Source of the DNA: Halichondria panicea
Lineage: Eukaryota > Porifera > Demospongiae > Suberitida > Halichondriidae
NCBI RefSeq assembly: GCF_963675165.1
Contig: NC_087385.1
Span: 4,698,412 to 4,762,411, forward strand
DNA length: 64,000 nucleotides
Direction: 5' to 3'
Notes under the pieces: generated by a model
The model's input: only the letters and a program-made list of their open reading frames with translations
Database searches by the model: none
Told to the model about the DNA's origin: nothing
Part shown: positions 1-15,333 of the stretch, one piece after another
Layout: the number at the start of each line of letters is the position of its first letter
Position numbering within the stretch: position 1 is the first letter of the stretch
Made by a program: the position numbers and the translations under genes

Positions 1-341
1 GCTGTACGCCGTGAGAAAGAGCACAGAGTCTGATACGTGCTTCTGCAGGTCCTGGCATTTCAAAGCCACCTCATTGAAGTACGGCGATAGCTTGTCACGA
101 GGGACACTGCTGGAGTTCTCTAAGAGATCAGTCACAACTGTAGCACAGGGCAGTCACAACTAGATCGAAGTGATTTTCATGTAAACTACTTACCTTTCTT
201 CTTCTCAATGAACTTTTGTTCTAAGTAGTCTACAGACTCCTCCACTCGTTGTGTTTGCTCCCTCTCTGCTCTCCTCTTCTCCAAAGCTGCCTTACGGTCC
301 TCCTGACGCTCAAGGAGACGGGCTTGGACAGAGGAATCCAT
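1..341 (-). CDS. TBCC: Tubulin-folding cofactor C, N-terminal part (runs off left edge)
   Basis: Cofactor C acts late in alpha/beta-tubulin heterodimer folding in the cytosol, as a GTPase activator in the TBCD/TBCE complex. Two exons are visible: 194-341 from an ATG, and 1-137 up to the window edge. They join in phase after codon 49 (GTAAGT donor, CAG acceptor). The 95 residues seen are the helical, charged N-terminal spectrin-like region: an MDSSVQARLLERQEDR start, then a segment around DLLENSS and LQKHVSDSVLFLTAY. These align by memory with human TBCC (RLQRREQERQ, VEELLERAESV, LQKLINDSVFFLAAYDL). The catalytic C-CAP/arginine-finger part lies outside the window. It is divergently arranged with the pseudokinase gene about 450 bp away. 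I am fairly sure of the identity. Confidence 0.8.
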
Positions 342-792
342 CTGTACTGTATAGATATTTTATAGTCTCTTAGAAAGTGGCTGATTTGGTAAGGATCGTG
401 GAAGCAAAAAAGCTTACGATAGGAGGAGGAGGAGGAACCCCTTGACACGCCCACCTTTAGATCATGCATAAATTTTAATATTGATCAACAAGATATTCAT
501 TCTTCTCTAGCTAGCTCTGTTGGATAATACAATCTAGGTGAGTTAAAACATACAATCTCAGTTGGTGTTTTAGTACATTGTACATGAAGTGTCTAGCTAG
601 AGTGACTAGATCTACATCATGTAGATAATAAATAAAATACTTTCTCATGCCACATGTACTGTATAGTGGATTTGAGAGTTTATTAGACACTGCACTATAC
701 AGGATCTAGATCTAGCATATATTTTACTGTTGAGTACACCTGTGGACTTGATTGCTATTCCTCTCACCTCTCCCCAGCTAGTCCAGTCGGCC
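342..792. other. Divergent intergenic region
   Basis: This 450-bp gap separates the TBCC start (minus) from the first usable ATG of the pseudokinase (plus). A stretch resembling a splice acceptor (ctctccccag) ends at about 774-778, just before that ATG, so a non-coding first exon of the kinase may lie here. I see no other gene. Confidence 0.4.
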
Positions 793-3700
793 ATGGATAC
801 CAACACACTGACAAACCAGATGAGGACGGAGGTGACCATGTACTCAATCATAGTGGGTCTCTCCATCTTGGTGTTGTGCGTGGCACCCTGTGTACTGTTT
901 GCCCTCCTTTCAAAATGCTTCCAGAGCCAGTCACCCAGGAGAAGGGTGAGCATCTTACTCTAGCATCTAATAAGTAGTTCAAATTCACCGTGGGTAGGTC
1001 TATATATAAATAATTACAACCTTTTAAGCCTGCTGCACTTGAGATATAATTATAATGCCGTTGTATCGTGTGTCACCTGCAGTCTAGTACTCTGCGTAGT
1101 GTGCTCTCTGCTGGTATGAAGCTACTGGAGGCGGCGAAAGAACCTCCGCCTCTGGACTCGATTGGCTACGGACAGTTTGGTCCCATGCAAATGTCTATCA
1201 GTCAGCTTGACTGCATTGAGAGAATTAGTAAGTTGTTCCCTATGATTGTAGGTACACGGTATTATAGGAATGTTCATTTGATTAAGTGAGAGGCATATCC
1301 AGTGCATACTGGAGAGGGGGAGAGTCAGTGATTTGTTATGGCATGTGTACATGCAGGTGTGCCGTGTGCGTGTGTCAGATATCCACGGCTATGGCCTGCA
1401 GTCATTCATTATTTAGGAAGCTAAAGTGTTTGTTGTGGTACTTAGACATGGATGTGAGGTCAAAGATATTAAACTTCCTCAACTGAATATTCCTCACACC
1501 TCAGTGCCTATGTACACACCGCATAGAATATGGCTGTGTTTTCTGTAACATGACCCTCGTGTTGACATACCCCCCCCCCCACACACACACACGTACAGTT
1601 AGTGTCAAGTCCAAGCTCCCGTGTGTGACCATGTGGAAGGCATATGCACCAGTTGTCATGTTCGATAATGACCTCTCTGAAAAGAGGCTGGTCGCCATTA
1701 AGAAAATCAGCGAAACATCCTCTTCAGGTAGGGTAGTGCACATCCATAACGGTCATTGACGTCACTTTGTTAAACTAAACTGTAGTTTTGTATGTAGCAG
1801 TAACCTTTGTCACCCCCCACCACCCTTCACAGATGTACACGGTGTGAGCCATAGCAACTGTCTGAAGAGTGAGCTGCAGATGCTCTCTCACATACCCCCT
1901 CACTACCACTTGCTGAACCTGCTGGGAGTATGTCTCAACAACAGTACGTTGGTTGTCATTGCTACGGCCTATGTCCAGATAGCTTAGGTTTAGGTTACCA
2001 CTGTATTACTGGCTAATAGCTCATTGCCATGTTTATCCACCCATGCCTTGTGTACGTTGCCGTTCATTAGGCCAGTTATGTATTCGTAACTCTATCCAAC
2101 TGTTTTGTACTTCCAAAACACCATGTCTATTAGTGAGAACTTGAGCCTGATATGCATATATTCCTGGGAACTTGACCTAATGGCTAGTATAGAGGTCAGT
2201 TCCTACTAGGAGATGTGACTACCTGCCCTACCGGTGTTAGCTTACCTCAGTGGGACTTCAGGAGCATGCATGCATTGCAGTACTGCACAACCTCGGGCAT
2301 TGTTATTGTGCTTAATCATGCACACAGTTGATACACATTCTTGCACACTCCTACTAAAGTGATCACTGTCACTACATGTTACTACATGCTGTGATAGCTT
2401 TGTTTGTGAAACCTACCGTGAATGCACTTAGGAAGGAACTGTGTGAGCTTTGATAGACACTGTCCTTAAGGTTGCGGTAAACAGTTTGCTCATGAATATT
2501 CATGATTTTCATATAATGATTTTTGTGAAACTATACATACCATGATAAAAGTTTGAAGCACATACATGATAAATATATTGGTGTATCATCCTGTATGACA
2601 AGTATCAGCCTTCAAAACATTTTCCAGTGGAAGCTCTGAGCGATCATCAAGTTACTAGAAACAACACAAACTAGTAGTCATTTTAAACTTCCAAAAACAC
2701 TTCTAGCTCTGTGTTCTTGCTCTTATGTGATACTTCTTACCATTCTGGAGGGCGAGTCAAGCATTTTTTCTTTCCAGGCCAAGAAACTCTCACAAAATAA
2801 TAATATGTAGACTAACTCCACTTAAAATGGTGGCCAGAGCCAAGGAAAACAGCCTCTTGTGAGCTTTCAGTAGCCTTTTTTCGAAATATCTCTTCGACCC
2901 GCCCTGCATATAGTGAAGCTACAGTAGACTGTACCTAAGCTTTATAGTAAAAATGTCTATTCGAGCCATGAAATGACTACTGCGTTTCAGCTGGACTTCC
3001 AGCTCATTCTAGCTGGAAAAGATCACTAGATCTAGCTCATGAATAATTAATGAATAACGGTTTACCGTAACCTTAAATGTGATTTATGTTGACTCCTACC
3101 GTGAGGTCACACTCTAACGTTCACTCCTCACAGGTAACCCGGTGGCCCTGATAATGGAGTACACGCCCTACGGCCCTCTCCACACTTACCTGCTCATCAA
3201 GCGTCGGGCCATGCTCTCTCACAACACCAACAAGTGGGCGGGGTTGGACTACGTATCGGATGAGTCCCTTGCGATCAAGGCACTCGAGGAAACGGACCGA
3301 CCTTGTATTTCCCCGCTATTGGACAATTATGAGGCTCGTAGTAGGGCATTTAGTATCCCTCTGTGTGAGCCTTTCACTGAAGTGGACGTGCTCTTATTTG
3401 GATTGCAGATTGCTTGTACGATGGACTTCCTTTGTGGAGAAGAGGTGAGTGGAATGTCAGTCTCTGTGTCAGTTGGTGGATGGGTGTCTTTGTTTGTTGT
3501 GTGGATTTGATATCGAATAGCCGTATCAGTACCTGTGTACAGTTGGTCCCTAAAATTACCAAACTAGTTCCTATTCTAGAATTAGCCATCTAAAGTATCT
3601 TTGTTGCCTACTTAACTTATTACTCTTTTAGTCCCAGTAATGGTACAATGTAATGCTCCTCTTTTCAGCACTTTCACAAGCGTATGTCCACGGAAAGCAT

Positions 3701-5074
3701 TCTGATAGCACCTGGCTTCTACCTCAAGGTGATAGGTATGGACTTTGATGTGCCCATGATGCACAAAACAAACTCGATCAGAACTCTCAGGAGAACAGCC
3801 AGTGTAAGCAAGCTATGACTGTGACTGACTGACTAGCCACAGGCATAGAGTGTTGCTTTTGAGGCTAAGTGTAACAATGAATAATGCTGTAACTTTCCTT
3901 CCTAGGGTCGTAATCAGAATAAATGGGATGCCCCTGAGGTTATGGAGAAAGAAGATCACTCGGAGCTTTCTGAAGTGTGAGTGAAGTGTACTACATGTAC
4001 ATGTACTATGTGTAACTGTTAATGCATTTGCAGTTGGAGGTTTGGAATGACCTTGTGGGAGATCTGTTCCCTTGGAGACACTCCATTTGAGGGTATCCCG
4101 GCCCGATCTCTGGCCGACCTCCTTAGGAAGGAAGAGGTCCCATGTAAGCCTGAGGGCACCTCAGACAAGCTGTGAGTTTTCCCCCCTGTGTTATAATTAT
4201 ATCTACAGGTTCTGAGAATGTTATTGCTACTCTTGTATATTCTGTTCTGTATTTACCCGTGGGATAATCTATGCAACTGCTCATTGGCTTTACAGGTACT
4301 CCCTAATGACCCTTTGCTGGGAGGTGGAACCTACCAGCAGACCAACCTTCAGAGAAATTGTAGACAAGATTAAGACCATGCTGAGAACACATGATGTAAG
4401 AGCAGCTAGTGACATGTTTACATTCGTATTGGTACTTAGCAACTGTTTATGACCTTTTGGCATTGTATACCGACACTCCACTCGTTGTTCACTAGCCAAC
4501 ATAATATTAATGCACATATACACACACACACACACACGCACACACACACATACACAGTTTACTGCTGCCTCCTCCACGGCTAAGCCCACCTCCCTTGCTA
4601 TGCCTACCTCCGCTGCTATGCCTCGCCTCAGCCCAGTCTCTGAGCTAGACTCTGCCCCCCTCATAGGTAGACTCTCCCCCGCTTCTGACCAAGACTCCAT
4701 CACGGGCAGCCTCCACAGACGATCTTCTTGCAGACCTATTGTACTGCCCATCACAACACAAATACCTCACGTAAAGAGACAATAATGTCTGTCATTTTTC
4801 TTGCAACTTTCATTATTCAAATGTATTCCCGGTCCCTATCTACACCAATTTATAGCTTCGTCTTGTTTGAAGTGGATACCACAACGGCATTTTTATGAGC
4901 TGAATACAGATGCATAGTTACTAGATCTCTTCTTGTTGTGTGATAGTTACACAGATTGACCAGCTCTGCTTTTCTTTTATGCAGGGAATGAGAGCAGCCA
5001 TCTTGAGCAGTAGCCACATCCCTCTACTCGACTCACCTGGTTCTGGTTCTGGCTATCTAGAGACTGATGTGTGA
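793..5074 (+). CDS. Membrane-anchored tyrosine-kinase-like pseudokinase
   Basis: Eleven exons keep one frame (531 aa): 793-945, 1083-1227, 1599-1727, 1833-1943, 3134-3444, 3669-3803, 3906-3976, 4034-4171, 4296-4395, 4558-4770, 4985-5074. Residues about 17-40 form one hydrophobic membrane segment after a very short N-terminus. The kinase domain has a glycine loop (GYGQFG) and the VAIKK lysine, then LMEYTPYG, WDAPE, WRFGMTLWE and CWEVEPTSRPTF, typical of receptor tyrosine kinases. The catalytic HRDLAARN is replaced by HKRMSTES and the DFG position reads GMD, so phosphotransfer is unlikely. The tail ends GSGYLETDV, with a candidate phosphotyrosine. The start is uncertain: no ectodomain exon was found before TBCC. 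It could be a scaffold or an allosteric partner of an active kinase (inference). Confidence 0.72.
2466..3076. mobile_element. TTAA-flanked MITE in a pseudokinase intron
   Basis: Inverted ends GGTT(G/A)CGGTAAAC lie directly inside TTAA at both borders (2466-2469 and 3073-3076); the inverted similarity continues into a CATGAATA-rich stretch. About 611 bp, with no coding capacity. The TTAA target site suggests a non-autonomous piggyBac-type element. It accounts for half of the long fourth intron. Confidence 0.75.
4435..4508 (+). repeat. Copy of the sequence that flanks the NAF1 3' end
   Basis: This stretch in intron 9 of the pseudokinase closely resembles 6536-6608 near the NAF1 stop: both carry 'gaccttttggcattgt' followed by 'acactcca' and 'ttgttcac'. 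It is part of a duplicated block shared by the two loci. A (CA)n run follows at about 4519-4550. Confidence 0.6.
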
Positions 5075-5233
5075 CCCTCACTCACTACATATACATGTCC
5101 ACTTTGTGTAATGTTTAGTGCCGCAAACAGTCATAAAGCAGTTTGTTAAACGTTTACATAATTATTTTCTGTATGACCAATAATCTTAATATGCATGCAT
5201 ACACCTACTGTTATTTTTCAATAATACTTTTAT

Positions 5234-5512
5234 TATCACAAATACTTTCAATGTCTAGAAAACAATCACAATTATGATGGTGGTGGTAATCTATTCTAGG
5301 AGTGGTACCCTGGGGGAGGTGGTAGGGGTGGGGGATAAGGGTACGTATGACAAAAAAAGGGTGGAGGATAAGGGGGTGGTGAAATGGCATGATTAGGTGA
5401 GTACATAAGCGGCTGACTGGGAGGCCTGTACTGACATGAGCCTCTGAGTACGCTAGAGGGTGGCAGCGCCCGACTAGGTAGCTTCCACTTGATGGTTGAG
5501 GATAACCACGCC
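5234..5512 (-). pseudogene. Partial broken copy of the NAF1 3' end
   Basis: The minus strand carries a close copy of the NAF1 C-terminal proline-rich coding end (YRPPSQPLMYSPNHAIS, then a PPPYPPPFF-like stretch and a final PPPPGYH) plus 3' flank. The whole RNP-binding core and most of the ten-residue repeats are missing, and the remaining frame opens into unrelated sequence at both ends. The copy is close enough to NAF1 (6643-6830) to be recent. It could be a segmental-duplication remnant; no poly-A tail or processed-gene hallmark is visible. Confidence 0.7.
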
Positions 5513-5540
5513 TCGCACATGCGCAATGAAGTCTAAGTTA

Positions 5541-5682
5541 GATAGACCACACCCACTCATAGAATATGCGTCTTAGTAACCACCTTGGTTACGGTTAGAT
5601 TCCCTCGGCTTTGCGCCTCGGGCTAACCGCAACTGCGGAGGTTACATAGACGCATATTCTACTCTTAGGTGTAGTCTATCCT
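5541..5682. mobile_element. Foldback MITE, about 140 bp
   Basis: Left arm 'agaatatgcgtcttagtaac' is matched by the inverted right arm 'gttacatagacgcatattct', with flanking gatagacc/gtctatc also inverted. Non-coding; it can form one long imperfect hairpin. Confidence 0.65.
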
Positions 5683-5842
5683 ATACATAATTAGTAAAAG
5701 TTCAAGTGATGTCCGACCTCCTCTGTGTTGGGTCTGTATCGGACATCATGGACATTGCCACGTGGCCTTGATAATCTGTGCATGTGCAAAGTCCAAAGTC
5801 CAACCAACGCGCGCTTCATGGTTGGACTTTGTGTTGGTTGGA

Positions 5843-5883
5843 CCATAGATAGAACAGTAGGAGTCTTACTGTTCTATCTATGG
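5843..5883. repeat. Near-perfect 17-bp-arm hairpin
   Basis: Arms ccatagatagaacagta and tactgttctatctatgg are exact inverses around a 7-nt loop. A second inverted pair (aagtccaacca / tggttggactt) lies just upstream at about 5793-5830. Probably a MITE remnant, as the same ggttggac word recurs near 6112. Confidence 0.6.
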
Positions 5884-6122
5884 TTGGACCTAGATAGCAA
5901 TGTGAAAGGTTTGGCCAGGAAAAGTACAAAAACAAACAAACAAACAAACAAAAGAGAGATTAAATTTCTTGAAATAGTACATGTGAATGACGTTGTAACG
6001 GATTGGAGTTATGCATTCACCTTGTTTCTACGCTTTTTCGTGCTTTTCCTGGCAATCCTACATGTAGCGACGCTACACATTGCAAATGTGTTTTTTTCGT
6101 TTATCTATGGTTGGACTCCGGT

Positions 6123-6338
6123 TAGCCTCATTCCCAGGCCAATTTGTCTCTAAAATAACGCTAAATAACGCTTTTTTTCTGTACTGCCCTCCATAATAAT
6201 AATGTATATTAATTAAAGGGGACAACCTCCCCCCAATAAAAACGAGGTCGACAACTAGCGAGTGACCTAGCGTTATTTTAGAGACAACTAGCGACCGAGC
6301 GTTATTTTAAGAGACAAATCGGCCTGGGAATGAGGCTA
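6123..6338. mobile_element. 216-bp MITE of the GCCTCaTTCCCAGGCC family
   Basis: The ends are TAGCCTCATTCCCAGGCC and GGCCTGGGAATGAGGCTA, with inverted similarity continuing through GAGACAAAT and a 'taacgct' word. Related copies or fragments occur at about 37486-37680 and 49317-49370, so this is an interspersed family in the genome. Confidence 0.75.
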
Positions 6339-6500
6339 GGTTAGGGTAAGAGGTTAGGGCAAGGTGTTAGCGTAACAGTTAAAGTTAATGTAGTATGTAG
6401 AGGTAGATGTCAGGGTTAGGGCTATGGTTATGTTCAGGGGTAAATGTGAGTTATGGTGATGGTAAGGAATGGTAAGAGGTTATGTTAGGTAGGGGCTTTA
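6339..6500 (+). repeat. Degenerate GGTTAG-rich stretch
   Basis: About 160 bp rich in ggttaggg, gttatggt and gtagaggt words, a decayed tandem repeat resembling TTAGGG arrays. It is interstitial between genes, so it is not a chromosome end. Confidence 0.5.
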
Positions 6501-6507
6501 TCGGTTA

Positions 6508-6608
6508 CTTGGCAAATGACCTTTTGGCATTGTTACTTAGCAAATGACCTTTTGGCATTGTGTACCTACACTCCATTCATTGTTCACGAGTTATCAAATA
6601 TCACAATG
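6508..6608 (+). repeat. Short tandem duplication beside NAF1
   Basis: The unit 'tggcaaatgaccttttggcattgt' occurs twice in a row (about 6509-6533 and 6537-6561). The region also matches 4435-4508 in the pseudokinase intron. Confidence 0.6.
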
Positions 6609-6642
6609 TCATGTAAACACAAAATCACGTTAAAAACAACAA

Positions 6643-8079
6643 TTATTGTGGTGGTGGAAATCTATTCCAAGGGTGGTACCCTGGGGGAGGTGGTGGGAGT
6701 GGGGGATAAGGGTACGTATGACCAAAAAAAGGCGGACGATAAGGGGGTGATGAAATGGCATGATTAGGTGAGTACATAAGTGGCTGACTAGGAGGCCTGT
6801 ACTGAGTCTCTGAATATGCAGGCAGAGGGTATGTACCTACTTGAGGTGACACCATTCGAGGCACATTGAAAGGATTACTTCTTTGGTAGGTACCACTTGA
6901 TGGATTACTTCTTTGGTAGGTATCACTTGTTGATGGAATACTTCTTTGGTATGTGCCACTCGATGGGTTGCTTTGTTGGTAGATACCACTTGATGGATTG
7001 CTTCGTTGGTAGGTGCCACTTGATGGATTACTTCGTTGATAGATGCCACTTGATGGATTACTTCGTTGGTAGGTTCCACTTGATGGTTGAGGAGAGGGAC
7101 CTTTTTTTTCAGAAGTTTGTTTTTGTCCCTGTTTCTTATTTTTCCTTTTACTTATCTCTTGCTCATCGTCTGAGAATTGTTGATACTCATCTGGCATTTC
7201 CACATCGTTTTTCCACGAAGCATCACAGCCTTTCTGTTCGAGCAGCTTGCTGGTAAACACATACATAGTTAAGCTCAGATCACCAGGTACAACATACACG
7301 GTGTCACCAGTTGTTAGGCCTAACCTATTGGCATGCTCCTTGGACTGCACTAAAATCGAATAAAATGGTGTTTTCACTGGACCAAACGTCTCAAAGATAC
7401 GAGCTATAGAAGTTTTGTCTCCTTTCCAGAGAACAGTGCCTTCATTTACTGCAGGGGTGTTTGGAAACGACTGGATGACAATGAGTTTCTCTGTATAGTG
7501 GGAGACCTCCCCAATGGGTAGTAACTTGCCATCTGAAGGAAAAACAATCTTGCACTCATCGTTGGGCGGTAGCTCTCGATAGTCGATTTCACCCTTGACT
7601 TTGGGACAGGTATCCACAACCGTGGACTGTTGTCTCTCGATAGGTTCGGTGTCGCTAGCCACAGCAATGGAGTCATCAGAAGAGTCACTGGAGCTGTCTG
7701 TATCACTGTCTTCAGTGGATTCGAACTGGGCTATTAGACTCAACCCTGGACTAGTCGTTAACAGTTGCGCACTTTGAAAGGACATCGTTTCGACCCCATC
7801 TGTTGAGGAGGCATGTGGGTTATCGGCAGGGCCATCATTGATAGGCTGGGAATCTAGATGAATGTCAATTCTGTTGTCAACTACACTCACTGCTGATATG
7901 CTCAAAGAGGATTGTTCTGCTTCAGAAATTTGTATCATTGGTTCATCAGTTGGGACATCCAGAGATGGTTCATTACTTATAGCTTCCATTATTCGTTCCT
8001 CTACTGGCTGTATCATTGGATCATCTAATATAATATGAGTTGGGACATCCAGAGATGGTTCATTGCTTATAGCTTCCAT
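6643..8079 (-). CDS. NAF1: H/ACA RNP assembly factor NAF1
   Basis: NAF1 holds dyskerin during nuclear H/ACA snoRNP and telomerase RNP assembly before being replaced by GAR1. The gene is a single 478-codon exon. Residues about 165-310 form the conserved beta-barrel core: LPIGEVSHYTEKLIVIQS, PAVNEGTVLW, ARIFETFGPVKTPFYSI, TGDTVYVVP, and the hallmark GCDASWKNDVEMP followed by FSDDEQE. The N-terminus is acidic and Ser-rich and begins with two copies of a repeat (MEAISNEPSLDVPT). The C-terminus has about eight to nine ten-residue repeats of the type SNPSSGTYQR and ends in a proline-rich tail, as in human NAF1. An in-frame TGA lies just upstream of the chosen ATG. It is divergent from CatSper3, with 174 bp between start codons. 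Confidence 0.9.
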   Translation of the reverse strand: MEAISNEPSLDVPTHIILDDPMIQPVEERIMEAISNEPSLDVPTDEPMIQISEAEQSSLSISAVSVVDNRIDIHLDSQPINDGPADNPHASSTDGVETMSFQSAQLLTTSPGLSLIAQFESTEDSDTDSSSDSSDDSIAVASDTEPIERQQSTVVDTCPKVKGEIDYRELPPNDECKIVFPSDGKLLPIGEVSHYTEKLIVIQSFPNTPAVNEGTVLWKGDKTSIARIFETFGPVKTPFYSILVQSKEHANRLGLTTGDTVYVVPGDLSLTMYVFTSKLLEQKGCDASWKNDVEMPDEYQQFSDDEQEISKRKNKKQGQKQTSEKKGPSPQPSSGTYQRSNPSSGIYQRSNPSSGTYQRSNPSSGIYQQSNPSSGTYQRSIPSTSDTYQRSNPSSGTYQRSNPFNVPRMVSPQVGTYPLPAYSETQYRPPSQPLMYSPNHAISSPPYRPPFFGHTYPYPPLPPPPPGYHPWNRFPPPQ

Positions 8080-8090
8080 TATTCGTTCTT

Positions 8091-8150
8091 CTACTGGCTG
8101 ACCAATCGGTCAGAGTGATAGCTGTCAATGTCAAGGTCAATGTCTCCCAT
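8091..8150 (-). other. Possible upstream ORF in the NAF1 leader
   Basis: A 19-codon ORF (MGDIDLDIDSYHSDRLVSQ) ends 11 nt before the NAF1 ATG in another frame. Its acidic start looks protein-like, so either it is a translational uORF or the true N-terminus is joined by splicing or a sequence difference that I cannot see. Confidence 0.35.
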
Positions 8151-8253
8151 TGTTTATTGCAGCCACATGGCCTAGATATACTGCGCATGTGCTAGATCCT
8201 AATCACAGTTCTCTGTAGTATTTTGTGCAGGTGGCTAGGCTGGGAAGCTGAAG

Positions 8254-9876
8254 ATGTATGGCCAGAGTTTGAGTGCAGACTCTCCAGAGTAAGAGTTTTT
8301 TGGAGCATCTTTTACTGAAAAAATGTTATCCATATACTATACAGTACCAACCTGAGGAGAGATGCCCAATTCCATGCGTTTGTGGGAGTGCTTGTGTCAG
8401 TAAGCAAAGTTAGCGTATTTACTGTATTTGATCTTTCTCATTATTCTAGTCTACAATCTTCAATTTAATCATTCTTGGTACTATCATCCTGAATGCTGTT
8501 ACCATTGCCATGGAGACAACAGAACTCAGCGAAACGATTCCGGTGTTCTTCATCGTAACGGACGATATATTTTTGGCAGTTTTTATTGTTGAATTTCTTC
8601 TCAAGGTATATTATTTGAATGTTAATTCTCTAAATTCTTTGTTGCTCCCTCAGGTGTATGCAGAACCCATTGGCTACTGGAAGAACAACTACAACGTGTT
8701 TGACTTTACAGTACTCATCTTCACTGTCGCACAGTTCATCCTCATTGCTCTCGACCTTGGACCAGCTGGGATCACAGTTCTAAGAGTCGTTAGAGGTATA
8801 CGTTTAATAGTTAGATCATTATCAATACCACCTTCTCTTCAGCTCTGAGCTCACTGCGCACCCTTCGCTCTATCTCCTTTAGCCGTGGTCTGCAGGTGTT
8901 GGTCACAGCTCTTATCCACACATTCAGAAATGCTGTTTTTCATCTTCTGTTGCTTCTGTTTATTTTTATGTTCCTCTTTGCCATCATGGGCTATTACTTC
9001 TTTGGCTATGACGAAGGTGGAGACAAGCAGAACTGGGGCGACTTTGGAATTGCCATGCTCTCTCTCTTCAACTTTGTGACAGTGAGCAATTTAGAATACA
9101 AATGGTAACTGAGAGATGGATTTATTGATTTGTTAGGCGGAGGGTTGGACTGAACTACAGCGAGAACTAACCAACCATGGATATGTGGGCAGTGAATTTT
9201 TCTCAATTGTTTTCTTGTTCCTCGGTCATTTCATATTTACCAACTTGTTTATTGGCGTTGTGATAATGGTATGTTCATTTAAATTTAAATGTACTAGTTT
9301 TGCTTTTATGCCACGCCACACTTATAGAATATTCACTCTGCAACCAAGGACCATGAAGTCGCCCAGAAAGCCGAGAAAGAAGTATTTATTCAGGTATGGC
9401 TAACAATTGTTAATAGAGCCCGAAAAAATAAATCTCACCTAAATAGAACAAGAAAAAGGCCATGATCCAGAAACAACATGAAGACGTTCTTGAAGTGCTA
9501 GCAAAGCAGGTATATTAATAGAATAATGAACGTGTTATAGAGATGATTCCACCACTTGCTTTAATAAACAGAATAATAGTGACTTCAATACTTTTCAAGA
9601 GCTGACAGAGGAATTCCAGAAGACTCTGAGACATGAGGACTTTATTTACACTACTGACCTATGCACAACAGTTTCATGGATGGACACCATGGTTGCCTCA
9701 CTAACCCATCTGGAGAGCAGCAAGTACTGGTATACTGAACTGCAACAATAATTATTCCCTCCCTGTTTCATTTTTGCTTTTTTTTTAGGGTGCAGCAGCT
9801 ACAGTTTGAAATTTCCGAGACTCTTGCTCAGATGAAAGAGCTACAGTTACAAGCTGAACAGGATATGTACATGTAG
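8254..9876 (+). CDS. CATSPER3: Cation channel sperm-associated protein 3
   Basis: This is one pore-forming subunit of the sperm flagellar calcium channel. Ten exons give about 372 aa: 8254-8288, about 8360-8399, 8450-8605, 8654-8795, 8843-9081, 9137-9268, 9328-9393, 9447-9509, 9572-9729, 9789-9876. It has a single six-helix unit: S1 (IFNLIILGTIIL), S2-S3 with KVYAEPIGYWKNNYNVFD, an S4 with spaced arginines (RVVRALSSLRTLRSISFSR), a pore ending FVTAEGWTELQ, and S6 (FIFTNLFIGVVIM). The KVYxxPIxYWKNxYN and WTxLQ motifs and the C-terminal coiled coil (FQELTEEFQKTLRHED) match human CatSper3 rather than CatSper1, 2 or 4. Exon 2 has adjacent candidate acceptors (GAG, GAG). It shares a short divergent promoter region with NAF1. 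Confidence 0.88.
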
Positions 9877-9981
9877 TTTTACTGTACTGATTTATTATTG
9901 TCAAACATTTTATTGTGGACATGCGCATAGTAAATAAATTATTTGTGGGCGTATCTCGTACACTCCTGGCGCATGTGATCT

Positions 9982-10021
9982 GGGTATTCCCCTCAATCAC
10001 AAGTTCTAGCAGGGAATTCCC
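9982..10021 (+). promoter_or_regulatory. Two kB-like sites upstream of the Bcl-3-like gene
   Basis: GGGAATTCCC (10012-10021) is a perfect palindromic Rel/NF-kB half-site pair. GGGTATTCCC (9982-9991) is a near match 20 bp upstream. Both lie between the CatSper3 stop and the start of the IkB/Bcl-3-like gene, 145-185 bp before its ATG. In vertebrates kB sites in IkB promoters give negative feedback; the same role here is inference. Confidence 0.55.
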
Positions 10022-10164
10022 AAGGTGTTTTCCAAGCTATCGTTTCTCAAGAGCTAACTCAAGAAGCTAGTGTCTATCAAAGGATAGAGGGTACTGCCCC
10101 ACGGATAGTGACCAACTACTTCTTCCAAGAATCAACCAATTTTCTCCGATCGGTAACAGCGAGA

Positions 10165-14965
<4,801 letters not shown>

Positions 14966-15333
14966 TGCCACACCATATACATGTCCACAAACAACTCGCC
15001 TATACAGAGACCATTCACCAGACATTAACGCCTGGTTATAGCAGCTGCACATTATAACCGTATTGCACTCGTCATGTAGCCTCAACTCTTGTGTGTATAC
15101 AATTTGTACATTAGAGTCTTGTTTTGTGTATAATATATCTATAAATTATTTGTAATTATAGCTATCGATTTCTGCTGTAATGTATATATACCACCATGTA
15201 TGGTCAGATTGCCACTGTCAGTAAACTTTTTATGACAAGTATAAGAAAAGGAAACATGTACATGTATTTGAACCAGCATGTGCGCAAAGGATTAACAGTC
15301 AAAAAAAATACTATATGATCTAGCTATGCAGTT
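14966..15333. other. Convergent 3' flanks
   Basis: This AT-rich gap lies between the Bcl-3-like stop (plus) and the lyase stop (minus). It probably holds both 3' UTRs; no gene is seen. Confidence 0.4.

Noticed and set aside
6339-6500. Telomere or chromosome end
   Set aside because: The repeats are degenerate, only about 160 bp long, and have ordinary genes on both sides.
7446-7706. Other open frames inside NAF1 (for example 7446-7706 and 6837-7079)
   Set aside because: Shadow frames of the NAF1 coding repeats.
8091-8150. True N-terminal coding start of NAF1
   Set aside because: It is in another frame and ends before the NAF1 ATG, with no splice pair to join them; kept only as a possible uORF.
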